In this document: piece by piece, positions 16,636 through 25,181 of the stretch
How the letters are laid out: every line of letters starts with the position of its first letter
Numbering within the stretch: the first letter of the stretch is position 1
Assembly: GCF_017875735.1 (NCBI RefSeq)
Contig: NZ_JAGGMZ010000001.1
Span: 434,001-498,000, forward strand
Length of the DNA stretch: 64,000 nucleotides
Reading direction: 5' to 3'
Source of the DNA: Arthrobacter sp. CAN_C5
GTDB lineage: Bacteria > Actinomycetota > Actinomycetes > Actinomycetales > Micrococcaceae
Notes under the pieces: generated by a model
The model's database searches: none
What the model saw: only the letters and a program-made list of their open reading frames with translations
Told to the model about the DNA's origin: nothing
Made by a program: the position numbers and the translations under genes

Positions 16636-16732
16636 CTACGGAGGGTAAGCACTGTGGCGGGACGATGCCAAGATCAGGTTTCCGGCTAACCGTGACGGCC
16701 CCGGCATAAGCGGGATCTTTGAAACCCCGTAG
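16636..16732 (+). other. Possible structured 5' leader of the acetamidase-like gene
   Basis: CTACGG (16636-16641) can pair with CCGTAG (16727-16732), extended past a bulged A by two further G-C pairs, enclosing about 85 bases. Inside, ATGCC (16665-16669) can pair with GGCAT (16703-16707), and AAGATC (16670-16675) with GATCTT (16714-16719). The last two pairings cross, so together they would make a pseudoknot. A small hairpin GGTT/AACC lies between. No known riboswitch consensus was recognised. Confidence 0.3.
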
Positions 16733-16806
16733 GGACTTCTACTAGAAATTCGCCCGACACAAACCCTCAGTACGGTCAACAAAACGACCTCCGGAGGGAA
16801 AAGATC

Positions 16807-18213
16807 ATGATTGACAGTTTCAAGAGGGAAGCAGCTGAAACCCTGGTCAAGGGGTTGGGTAGGCGGCGGTTCATGGGCGTCGTTGCAGCGTTCGGAACGT
16901 TGACAGCGGTCACGGCATGTTCGCCCCAGGCGGTGGGAGCGGGATCGACCGGTTCCACGTTGTCGGCGGTGCCGGCGGCTGCTGGGGCCTCGGGCGGCAG
17001 TGGAAAGACCGCATCTGCCAGTGGATTCGGGCAGATCCTTCAACCCAACAGCGGCACGATCATGGGTGACGCCTACCTGGCCTCCACCCCCGAGGATGTC
17101 CTGTGGGGGTACGTGCCCACGGTGCACGCCACACCGGTGATGTCCATCCGCTCGGGTCAGACGGTCACCATCGACGCCATGTCCCACGAAGGGATCCTTG
17201 AGGACCAGGGCCGGAACCCTCTCGAGTACTTCGGCGGACTAGGGGTGCTCGAGAGCAGCATCCTCCAGGACGCGGTGAGCATCGCCGCCGAGTACAACCG
17301 GACGCCGCGGGACTTTGACGTCGACGGGCCACATATCGCGACCGGCCCGGTGGCTGTCGAAGGGGCGCGGTCGGGCGACGTGCTGAAGATCGAAACGCTC
17401 GAAGCTGTGCCGCGGGTTCCCTACGGGGTGGTCTCCAGCAGGCATGGCAAGGGTGGCCTTGCAGTGCAACCGGAGGTCCAGCCGCCGGACGGCATCAGCC
17501 TCGAGGAAGTGATGCCTCCCGTGGATACAGACAACAGGTCCTCCGGTGTCCCCTCGGATTATGGGAACGTCTCAGTCTTCACGGCCATCGAAGACGGCAA
17601 AGGGGTTATGACCAGCGGTGACATGTCCGTCCGGTTCCCGCTGCGTCCCTTCATGGGCATGATGGGCGTGGCCTTCGCCGAGACGGACGGGCTGACCTCA
17701 CCGGAGGCGAATTCCGTACCGCCCACGCTTGGCGGCGGCAATATCGACATCCGGCATCTGGGTGCTGGGTCGACCTTCTACCTCCCGGTCAAGGCGGACG
17801 GGGCACTGTTTTACGTCGGTGATCCGCACATGGGGATGGGCGACGGCGAGGTAGCGCTGACCGCGATGGAAGGGTCGCTGCGCGGCACCTTCCGGTTGAC
17901 CGTCTGTAAACCCGGATCCGGGGATGCCCCCTCGGTTGCCTACAAGTACCCCTTCGGTGAGACCAGCGACGCCTGGATTCCGATCGGGTTGTCGGATCCC
18001 GACGGACTGGATGGCGGCGGGGTCGGCGGGGACCTGAACGTCGCGATGCGCCGGGCGATCGTCAACGCGCTGGATTTCCTGCAGAACGATCGGGGCATGG
18101 ACCGGGCCGTCGCCTACGCCTACCTTTCCGCGGCCGCGGACTTTGGAGTGTCCCAGGTCGTCGATCGCACCGTCGGCGTTCATGGGGTCATCAGGAAGGC
18201 CGATTTCGGGTAG
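16807..18213 (+). CDS. Acetamidase/formamidase family protein with Tat signal, probable lipoprotein
   Basis: The 468-residue product matches the FmdA/AmdA fold across residues about 70-460, including HATPVMSIRSGQTVTIDAMS near the start, DGPHIATGPVAVEGARSGDVL, the FMGMMGVAFAE segment, and the late AAADFGVSQVVDRTVGVHG. Family members hydrolyse short amides to the acid plus ammonia and are normally cytosolic. This one has an extra N terminus with a twin-arginine motif (GRRRFMGVVA), a hydrophobic stretch and a VTAC lipobox, followed by a Gly/Ser/Ala linker. It is therefore expected to be folded in the cytoplasm, exported by Tat and lipid-anchored outside. GGAGGG precedes ATG 16807. The true substrate is unknown. 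Confidence 0.85.
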   Translation: MIDSFKREAAETLVKGLGRRRFMGVVAAFGTLTAVTACSPQAVGAGSTGSTLSAVPAAAGASGGSGKTASASGFGQILQPNSGTIMGDAYLASTPEDVLWGYVPTVHATPVMSIRSGQTVTIDAMSHEGILEDQGRNPLEYFGGLGVLESSILQDAVSIAAEYNRTPRDFDVDGPHIATGPVAVEGARSGDVLKIETLEAVPRVPYGVVSSRHGKGGLAVQPEVQPPDGISLEEVMPPVDTDNRSSGVPSDYGNVSVFTAIEDGKGVMTSGDMSVRFPLRPFMGMMGVAFAETDGLTSPEANSVPPTLGGGNIDIRHLGAGSTFYLPVKADGALFYVGDPHMGMGDGEVALTAMEGSLRGTFRLTVCKPGSGDAPSVAYKYPFGETSDAWIPIGLSDPDGLDGGGVGGDLNVAMRRAIVNALDFLQNDRGMDRAVAYAYLSAAADFGVSQVVDRTVGVHGVIRKADFG

Positions 18214-18625
18214 CGGGCAATGCCTGCGATACGTTCAGTGTCGGAGACCTCGATACGCCGGGGTCCTGAAACTAGAGGTGCCGGATGCTAGTTGCGCCGG
18301 CCAGTGAGTCGCTGCCTATCATTATGCGACCGACGGGGCGGCGCTTGCCGCCGAAGGAACGGTAGCTCATATGAAGAATCACAACCCACGACGCTGGCAC
18401 GCGAAAATTCGTAGGGCTGCAACCTTGAGCCCGCGAAAAGGGGTGACCTACCGCCAGCCTCCCCTCTAGGATCGAAAGACAAGGAGAGGATGCCTGATGC
18501 CGTTCCTGGTCAGCAGGAATTGGTAGCGTCGAAGGCGACGAAAAGTTTGCTGGTCTTTGATGTTTAGCCACTTGAGCGGTGCGCGCCAGAGCGGCGTCGG
18601 GCACAACCAGCGAAAGGAGATCGCC
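18214..18625. other. Gene-free spacer before the baeRF gene
   Basis: About 410 bases hold no supported gene. A 25-codon frame (18490-18567) follows AAGGAGAGG at three bases, which is too short and too closely spaced to trust. The baeRF promoter is presumably here; I see no clear operator or terminator. Confidence 0.5.
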
Positions 18626-19775
18626 TTGTTCACGCAAACCGATCTGACCCATTTGATGACCAGGAATCCATCCGCCGCGGTGTCCATATTCATGCAGACG
18701 CACCCCAAAGGAAAAGAAATCAGGCAGGACCCAATTCGTCTGAAGAACCTGCTGGCGGATGCCAGATCGAAACTCGCTGCGGCGGGCCTAACCGACACAG
18801 ATATCGATCCCATGCTTTCCCCCGCAACAGCATTCCTTGAAGATCGCGATTTCTGGCAGCACCAAAGCGGAGGATTGGCACTCTTCATCGATGAAGGACA
18901 GACACTCGACTATCGGGTTCCGTTGAACCTTTACGAAGGCGTCGTTGTGGGAGACCGATTTCATCTCAGGCCCCTATTGCCGCTGCTCGAGGCGGACGGC
19001 CAATTTTCCGTCCTGACTGTGACCGCCGAAAAGGCAACTCTGTTCAATGCTTCACGGTTCCAAATGACCGAGGACGCTCCTGTCGATCTGCCCACGAGGG
19101 AGCCAATCGAGAGTGACTATGAAAATCCGGTACAGGCTAGCCCTCCCGCGCGTCCCAACGTCGGTTCAGCGAACATTCCGAATGCTCAGGTTTACGGAGA
19201 TAGCCCCCCCCGACTTCAAAAAGACACGTCTACTGGAATTCGTCGCGAACGTCGCGAAAGCGGCAGAGCATATCCTGACCGCCCACCCACAACCCTTTGT
19301 GCTCGTTGCTGATGCGGAAATCAGCGGACATTTCCAGCAGTCAAATGATCTTGGACCACTCCTTGCAGGCACGGTCGACACCAACCCGCATGCACTGGAT
19401 CCTCACGAGCTGCACCGTCTGGCCTATGCGAAGGTCCGAGAGCGGCTGGATCGCGGGCGGATGAAATCCCTGTCAGATGCCGCTGCACTTCTGGGCCGGG
19501 GAGACGCGACAGCGACGAACAGCCTAGCGGACATCGTTCGGGCCTCACATCAGGGACGGATCAGGACCTTGCTTCTCCGGGACGGCGCGCCGGCCTGGGG
19601 GCGCTATGACCGAAAGACCGATAAGGTGGAGATGGATCTCACTCCTGGAAACGTATCGGAAGATCTGTTAGATGTCGCCGCAACGGAGACCCTGCAACAC
19701 GGAGGGGACGTCCATGTGATGTCGGTCGACGACCTTCCCGCGGATACAGAGGCAGTGGCTATCCTGCGCTATTGA
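18626..19775 (+). pseudogene. baeRF-family (archaeo-eukaryotic release factor-like) gene interrupted by a frameshift at a C8 tract
   Basis: Two overlapping frames together encode one protein of about 382 residues. The first part (LFTQTDLTHLMTRNPSAAVS to NIPNAQVYGDSPP) and the second (DFKKTRLLEFVANVAKAAEH to the end) are continuous if one C is removed from the run of eight at 19204-19211. The family (baeRF, three-domain eRF1-like proteins) is thought to act on ribosomes under stress, but this is not proven. The C-terminal half keeps plausible motifs (PFVLVADAEISGHF, VMSVDDLPADTEAVAILRY). TTG 18626 follows AGGAGA by five bases and is preferred to upstream ATGs. The lesion could be a real mutation, phase variation or a sequencing error. 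Confidence 0.8.
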
Positions 19776-19816
19776 GATACCTACGGAATGAATACCGGCA
19801 ATAACACGGTTCTTCG

Positions 19817-20842
19817 CTAGCCCCGGCGGATGGAGTCGCGCACGACGACGGGCATCTGGACGAGATGCTCGCCCTGCGTCGCCGATCCATCCAGCAGCAG
19901 CTCGACGGCGCGTGCCCCCATTTCCTCATGGGGCAGGGCTATCGTGGTCAGGCCGGGGCGCAGGTACGACGCGATTTCGTCGTTATCAAACGAGACGATC
20001 GAGACGTCGTCGGGAACGCGCAGCCCGTGCTCCGTCAGCGCCTGGTAGGCACCAAACGCGAGGGGGTCGTTGAGGCACAGCAAAGCCCGGGGGAGAGCCC
20101 CGTCAGCGAGGAGGGCATCCACGAGGGCATACCCATTGTGGGGGACCCAGTCCCAGACGGATTCCTCGCTCGCGAAGCTCAAACCGCGGTCGTGCATTTC
20201 GGCCCGAATGCCCGCGAGCCGGCGGGCGACGGTGGTTGACCGGAAGAGATCCCGTTCGACCACTGCATTGTGGCCCAGGAGGACAATTCCGTCACGGTGG
20301 CGAGCATCCGCGAGGAGGGCGACGGCGGCCCGACCACCCTGCTCTTCATCCGGCAGCACCGAGGTGGTGTAGCGATCGCTGAGCGCGTTGAGCAACACCA
20401 CGCGGGTGTTTCCGGGAAGGGCGGGCACCTCGACTTCCCGTGAGCGCATGGTGGCGAAGACAATGCCGTCCACTTGCCGGTCCAGTAGCGCAGCGATGGC
20501 CTCGGTTTCGCGGGCCGGATCCCCGCCGGTTTCGGCCAGCAGGATGACGTGTTCCGCCTGTTCGGCGGCGGCGAGGGCGCCCTTGATCAGGCCGCTCGCG
20601 AAACGGGTGGTGGCGACGGTGTCCGAGATGAAGCCGATGGTCTGGGTCTTGTCGACGCGGAGGCTGCGGGCGGCGACGTTGGGCCGATACCCCAATTCCG
20701 CGGCGGCGCGGTTGACCCGATCGTGGGCGTCCTGGGACAGCCGGGTATCCGGGCGGCCGTTGAGGATCATCGAGGCAGCAGAAGACGACAAACCTGCCCG
20801 ACGTGCGACGTCGGCAAGGGTCACACGCTTGGTGGTCATCAA
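19817..20842 (-). CDS. LacI family transcriptional regulator of the adjacent sugar module
   Basis: The 341-residue protein has a LacI helix-turn-helix (VTLADVARRAGLSSSAASMI) and hinge helix region, then an effector domain with TIGFISDTVATTRFASGLIK and VSIVSFDNDEIASYLRPGLT. It is divergent from the sugar-binding-protein gene, and an 18-bp near-palindrome with the LacI-like core AATCGATT lies between them. It is therefore the likely repressor of the binding protein, permeases and hydrolases to its right. The effector should be a breakdown product of that sugar. Confidence 0.92.
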   Translation of the reverse strand: MMTTKRVTLADVARRAGLSSSAASMILNGRPDTRLSQDAHDRVNRAAAELGYRPNVAARSLRVDKTQTIGFISDTVATTRFASGLIKGALAAAEQAEHVILLAETGGDPARETEAIAALLDRQVDGIVFATMRSREVEVPALPGNTRVVLLNALSDRYTTSVLPDEEQGGRAAVALLADARHRDGIVLLGHNAVVERDLFRSTTVARRLAGIRAEMHDRGLSFASEESVWDWVPHNGYALVDALLADGALPRALLCLNDPLAFGAYQALTEHGLRVPDDVSIVSFDNDEIASYLRPGLTTIALPHEEMGARAVELLLDGSATQGEHLVQMPVVVRDSIRRG

Positions 20843-20920
20843 ATCCTCCTGCTCGATGCTAACTGTAGATAACGACTTGGCAAACTACTTGCGCAATCCT
20901 GATTTAGGCAGTCAGCTGGT

Positions 20921-20938
20921 TGCTGAATCGATTTAGCA
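20921..20938. promoter_or_regulatory. Probable LacI operator of the sugar-uptake module
   Basis: TGCTGAATCGATTTAGCA is an 18-bp inverted repeat with one mismatched pair and a CG centre, the LacI-family form. It lies 49 bases upstream of the binding-protein start codon and in the divergent spacer with the LacI gene. Confidence 0.75.
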
Positions 20939-20987
20939 TTCACCCCTGTGGATCTTGTGCAGAGAGTCATCGACGAAGGAGTCACCC

Positions 20988-22355
20988 ATGAATTCACCAC
21001 TACGGCGCCCTGGCCGCCGTCGACCCGTTGCCGTAGTAGCCTTCATGGCCGCCGCTGGCTTTGCCCTGGCCGGTTGTGCCCCCGGCGGCAGCGCACCGTC
21101 AGATGAGGACGCGTCTGAAGCAGCCGCCGTAGAGGTCAGCACCGAGCTCACCACCGAAGAGGTCACGCTGACCATCGCTGACGAAACCGGCTTCCCGGTG
21201 ACCGACGTGCTGGCTGAAGAGTTCACCAAGCAGCATCCCAATGTCACGTTCGAAATCACGCGCGACACGTTCCAGAACCTCACCGCCAACGCACCCCGGC
21301 TGCTGGCCGGCGACAACCCACCGGACCTGATCCGCCTGCCGACCATTGGCGAAGCCGCCAATGACGGACTGCTCGCCAATCTCGACCCCTACGCCGAGGC
21401 CTACGGCTGGGACGCCTGGCCCGAAACGCAGCTTGCTCCGCTGCGGATGAATGACGAAGGTACCCGCGGCTCCGGCCCGCTCTACCAGGTGGGACTCGGC
21501 TACAGCGTCACCGGTATCTACATGAATACCGCCATCGCCGAGGAGCTCGGCATCAACGGACCTCCGCAGACGATGGCCGAGCTGGAGGAAGACCTCGCGA
21601 CGGCGAAGGAAGCCGGCGAGGTTCCCATCATGGCCGGCGACCAGGACGGCGTCGTGAACTTCGTGGTCCAGGCAGCCATGAACCAATACGCCGACAAGGA
21701 CGAGTTCCTGTCCTGGATGTTCAACGAACCCGGCAGCAGCTACAACACCGAGGGAAACATCGAGGGCGCCGAGCTCATCCGCACCTGGGCTGACGAGGGC
21801 TACTTCCCCGAGGACATCAACGCCGTTGACTACTTCACCTTCGTGACCCGTTTCTCCGAAGGTGAAGGCCTGTTCGCCTTCAACGGCAACTGGGAAGCAG
21901 CCAACTACCAGGAGGCACTGGGCGACGACGTCGAATTCTTCCTTGTCCCGCCCGTTGAAGAAGGTGGCGACCACGTTGCCATGGGTGCAGCGAACTCGTT
22001 CTCCGTAGCCGCCGGCTCGGACGACCTGGACGCCACCGCGTACTTCCTCGACTGGATCCACACCGACCCAGCGGCCCGCCAGATCATCACCGATGTGACC
22101 GGCGCCTCCCCCGGTGGCGACCCCGCGCTGGAACAGCCCACCGTTGAAGAGGGATCGCTGATTGCCAACGCACTCGAAATGGCAGCTCAGATCGGTGAAG
22201 AGAACGGCCAGGTCGACTTCATGTCCAACACCACGGCCGGCATCTACGCTGGAGCGATCATCCCCGAGTCGCAGCTGCTCGTCACCAGCATGATCACTGG
22301 CGAAGAGTTTGTTACTCGTGTGCAGGAGTTCTACGAGAGTGAAGTAGGCGAGTAA
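20988..22355 (+). CDS. Sugar ABC transporter substrate-binding lipoprotein (family 1)
   Basis: The 455-residue protein is an extracellular solute-binding protein of the maltose/multi-sugar type. It has a basic N terminus, a hydrophobic segment and the lipobox LAGC, then a Ser/Asp/Glu-rich linker. The mature part shows the family's FTKQHPNVTFEITRDTFQNL, a ligand-site region GLGYSVTGIYMNTAIAEELG and the late FLDWIHTDPAARQIITDVTG. ATG 20988 has GAAGGAG six bases ahead; the longer frame is rejected because the signal peptide starts here. The stop overlaps the first permease as TAATG. It delivers an oligosaccharide to the two permeases. Confidence 0.92.
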   Translation: MNSPLRRPGRRRPVAVVAFMAAAGFALAGCAPGGSAPSDEDASEAAAVEVSTELTTEEVTLTIADETGFPVTDVLAEEFTKQHPNVTFEITRDTFQNLTANAPRLLAGDNPPDLIRLPTIGEAANDGLLANLDPYAEAYGWDAWPETQLAPLRMNDEGTRGSGPLYQVGLGYSVTGIYMNTAIAEELGINGPPQTMAELEEDLATAKEAGEVPIMAGDQDGVVNFVVQAAMNQYADKDEFLSWMFNEPGSSYNTEGNIEGAELIRTWADEGYFPEDINAVDYFTFVTRFSEGEGLFAFNGNWEAANYQEALGDDVEFFLVPPVEEGGDHVAMGAANSFSVAAGSDDLDATAYFLDWIHTDPAARQIITDVTGASPGGDPALEQPTVEEGSLIANALEMAAQIGEENGQVDFMSNTTAGIYAGAIIPESQLLVTSMITGEEFVTRVQEFYESEVGE

Positions 22356-23338
22356 TGCAGGAGGCCACCACCGGCCCTGTCCGCGACACCGGGCAAGGCG
22401 AACCAGCAGCCACCGGTTCGGCACCGACAGGGCCGGTAGTGGCCATCCCCAAGCAGCGTAAACGCAGATCAGTAGGACGGGCAGGCTACTCGGCCTGGCT
22501 CATGCTGCTCCCCGCACTCGCCGTGTACATCGGGTTCGTGATCTTCCCGATGCTGATGGGCCTGCAGTACTCGTTCTACGACTGGAACGGCGTCGGTGTT
22601 TCCACTTTCATCGGTCTTGCGAATTACGTCGAAGTGCTGACGAACCCCGTTCTGCTGGGGTCCATCCTGAACGCGATCACCCTGATCCTCTTCTTCACCC
22701 TGATCCCCATTGCCACCGGTCTGATGCTGGCCAGCCTGATCCGGTCCATGCGTCAGGGGCCGGCGTCGTCAGCGGCGCAAACCATCCTGTTCCTCCCGCA
22801 GATCGTTCCCCTCGCCGCAGCGGGTATCGCCTGGTCATGGATGTACGCCCAGACCGGCACGGTCAACCAGTTCCTCAACGCGATCGGCCTCGGCGGCATC
22901 ACGCGCTCGTGGCTGGCCGATTACGATACGGCGCTTCCCGCCGTCGGGCTTATCGGCTCCTGGGTCCTTACCGGACTGTGTACGGTGCTGTTGTTGACCG
23001 GTATCGGCAAGATCGATTCGTCGCTCTATGAGGCCGTCCGGCTCGACGGCGCCGGCTGGTGGCGGGAATTCTTCACCGTGACCCTGCCCGGGCTGCGGCA
23101 GGAGATCGCCGTCCTCGCGACCCTGACCATCATTGCCGCGCTGAGCAGCTTCGACATCATCTACACCTCCACCCAGGGGGGACCGGGCCGCGCCACCCTG
23201 GTGCCCGGTATCTCCATCTTCCGGATCGGGTTCACCCAGAGCGACGTCGGACTGGCATCGGCCTTCGGCATGGTGCTGATGGTGCTCGTCCTGCTCGTGG
23301 TGCTTCCCATCCAGCGACTTTCGAAGGTAAACGACTGA
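22355..23338 (+). CDS. Sugar ABC transporter permease (MalF type)
   Basis: The 327-residue protein starts with about 40 cytoplasmic residues followed by six hydrophobic helices. The ATPase-contact EAA loop is clear: YEAVRLDGAGWWREFFTVTLPG. It also shows YSFYDWNGVGVSTFIGLANY and the late STQGGPGRATLVPGISIF typical of MalF-like subunits. ATG shares one base with the upstream stop and the TGA shares one base with the next ATG, so the three transport genes are translated together. Confidence 0.92.
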   Translation: MQEATTGPVRDTGQGEPAATGSAPTGPVVAIPKQRKRRSVGRAGYSAWLMLLPALAVYIGFVIFPMLMGLQYSFYDWNGVGVSTFIGLANYVEVLTNPVLLGSILNAITLILFFTLIPIATGLMLASLIRSMRQGPASSAAQTILFLPQIVPLAAAGIAWSWMYAQTGTVNQFLNAIGLGGITRSWLADYDTALPAVGLIGSWVLTGLCTVLLLTGIGKIDSSLYEAVRLDGAGWWREFFTVTLPGLRQEIAVLATLTIIAALSSFDIIYTSTQGGPGRATLVPGISIFRIGFTQSDVGLASAFGMVLMVLVLLVVLPIQRLSKVND

Positions 23339-24162
23339 TGCGTACCAGCCGTAGCGAACTCTTCCTGGGCCGACTGCTGCTGGCAGTAGCCATCATCCTC
23401 ACCCTCCTGCCCCTGATCAGCATGCTGTCAGCGGCGCTGCAGCCCGCGGACCGGAATCCCACCGGACTCGTCTGGCCCACCGACCCCCAGTGGGGCAACT
23501 TCATCACCGCGTTCGAGGTGGGCAACGTCTGGCGGCTCATGCAGTCCAGCGCGTTCATCGTGCTGGGCGTGGTGCCGGCGTCGCTGCTGATCGCCACCCT
23601 CGCGGGCTACGCGTTGGGAGCGTTGGCGCCCAAGGGTGGCCGGGCGATACTCATCTTTTTCGTCGCCGGGCTCACCATCCCGTTCGAAGCGCTGATTATC
23701 CCGCTGTACTACCAGTCCCAGGCGATGGGCACGCTCAACACTCAGTGGGCAGTGATCTTCCCGCTGCTGGGACTGTTCATGCCGTTCAGCGTGTTCTGGA
23801 TGCGCGCCCACTTCATCAATGTGCCGCGCGAACTCTCCGAAGCCTCCCGGGTGGACGGTGCCTCGATCTGGCAGGAGTTCCGGCAGATCCAGCTCCCGCT
23901 TGCCGTGCCTGCTCTCTCGGCGCTCGCCATCCTGCTGTTCCTCTGGACCTGGAACCAGTTCCTCCTGCCGGTGGTGCTGATCGCCAACCCGCTCGATCGA
24001 ACGGTAGCTGGTGCGCTGACGTTCTTCCAGGGGCAGTACTCGCTGAGTATTCCGCTCCTGAATGCGGGGGCGCTGCTCATCATCACCCCGGCCATCATCG
24101 TGTTCCTGATCTTCCAGCGCCAGTTTGTCCGCGCACTGCTCCAGGGTGCCGTCAAGGGCTGA
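23338..24162 (+). CDS. Sugar ABC transporter permease (MalG type)
   Basis: The 274-residue membrane protein pairs with the previous permease. It has six hydrophobic helices and an EAA loop ELSEASRVDGASIWQEFRQI, plus the MalG-typical FFVAGLTIPFEALIIPLYY and the C-terminal FLIFQRQFVRALLQGAVKG. Start at 23338 is set by the TGATG overlap; the longer open frame upstream is antisense or out-of-frame noise. No ATPase gene follows. Such actinobacterial importers usually borrow a shared MsiK-type ATPase encoded elsewhere. Confidence 0.92.
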   Translation: MRTSRSELFLGRLLLAVAIILTLLPLISMLSAALQPADRNPTGLVWPTDPQWGNFITAFEVGNVWRLMQSSAFIVLGVVPASLLIATLAGYALGALAPKGGRAILIFFVAGLTIPFEALIIPLYYQSQAMGTLNTQWAVIFPLLGLFMPFSVFWMRAHFINVPRELSEASRVDGASIWQEFRQIQLPLAVPALSALAILLFLWTWNQFLLPVVLIANPLDRTVAGALTFFQGQYSLSIPLLNAGALLIITPAIIVFLIFQRQFVRALLQGAVKG

Positions 24163-24200
24163 CTCCGCTTCACCTCCCGCTTCGATCAAGGACCACCACC

Positions 24201-25181
24201 ATGAGCTTCGCTCTCGCCGACCATTGGGTCTGGGATTTCTGGCACGCCGACGACGGCGACACTCACCACCTCTTCTACCTCCACGCCCCGAAGTCGCTGG
24301 GGGATCCCCATCTCCGGCACCGTAACGCACGGGTGGGGCACGCAACCTCAACGGATCTGACGACCTGGAAAAACCATGGGGTGGTGCTCGAGCCGGGGGA
24401 GTCCGGTTCCTTTGATGGGAGCGCCACCTGGACCGGCAGCGTGATCCGCGGCGATGACGGCGTGTGGAACATGTTCTACACCGGTTCGCGGTTCCTGTCC
24501 CCGGATGCCATCACCAATGTGGAGACGGTCGGTCGGGCTGTGTCATCGGATCTGGCGTCCTGGACCAAGCAGCCAGAGCGGATTTCGGCGGATCCCCGCT
24601 GGTACGAGACCCTTCCGGACGGCAGTTGGCATGAAGAGACGTGGCGGGACCCGTGGATCCACCGGGACTCCACCGGGCTGTGGCACATGCTAATCACCGC
24701 ACGGGCCCGCTCGGGTGTGGACCGCGACCGCGGAGTCATAGGGCATGTCACGTCGCCCGATCTGGAGCACTGGACCACCAAGTCGCCGTTGAGTGAGCCG
24801 GGTGCCGGCTTTGCGCACATCGAGGTTGTGCAGCTCGTGACCATCGAGAGCCGGTCAGTGCTCCTCTTCTCCTGCGATACCGGGCACCTCGCCGGAGCGC
24901 GCGAGGCGGACGGCGCGCAGGGCGGGATTTGGGCGCTGCCCCTCGAGTCCGACTCTCTGGAGGGACCACTTGACACTGCCGCTGCGGTTCGGTTGACCAA
25001 CCAGCATCTTTACGCCGGACGTGCGGTGCAAACCCGGTCGGGGCAGTGGGTGCTGCTAGCGTTCGAGAACGTCGACCGGGACGGCACCTTCATCAGCGGT
25101 ATCTCGGATCCCTTACCTTTGTCCTGGGCGACGGACGGATCACTTTCACTTTCAACTGCACGAGCAAAGGTCAACGCGTGA
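24201..25181 (+). CDS. Glycoside hydrolase of the GH32/43/68 five-bladed propeller superfamily
   Basis: The 326-residue protein has the superfamily's three acidic active-site positions in order: the nucleophile Asp in HWVWDFWHADDGD, the transition-state Asp in EETWRDPWIHRD, and the acid/base Glu in GFAHIEVVQLV. Other propeller strands are evident (GVWNMFYTGSRF, GLWHMLITARARSG). It most resembles fructan- or sucrose-active enzymes, but arabinan-type activity is possible. No signal peptide is present, so it acts on sugar already imported by the upstream transporter. ATG 24201 is 38 bases after the permease. The stop overlaps the next gene (GTGA). Confidence 0.8.
   Translation: MSFALADHWVWDFWHADDGDTHHLFYLHAPKSLGDPHLRHRNARVGHATSTDLTTWKNHGVVLEPGESGSFDGSATWTGSVIRGDDGVWNMFYTGSRFLSPDAITNVETVGRAVSSDLASWTKQPERISADPRWYETLPDGSWHEETWRDPWIHRDSTGLWHMLITARARSGVDRDRGVIGHVTSPDLEHWTTKSPLSEPGAGFAHIEVVQLVTIESRSVLLFSCDTGHLAGAREADGAQGGIWALPLESDSLEGPLDTAAAVRLTNQHLYAGRAVQTRSGQWVLLAFENVDRDGTFISGISDPLPLSWATDGSLSLSTARAKVNA

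Noticed and set aside
18490..18567. 25-codon frame with an AAGGAG-type site
   Set aside because: Very short, only three bases between site and ATG, and no conserved features.
19113..19775. Stand-alone gene for the second half of the baeRF protein
   Set aside because: No ribosome site precedes it, and it overlaps the first half out of frame; it is the continuation of one frameshifted gene.
21099..22424. 441-codon minus-strand frame across the sugar-binding-protein gene
   Set aside because: It is antisense to a clear family 1 binding protein and has Gly/Val/Arg-rich shadow composition.
25046..25177. Longer start of the EstB-like protein within the glycosidase gene
   Set aside because: The extra residues are out-of-phase translation of the glycosidase, and the GTGA overlap marks the natural start.
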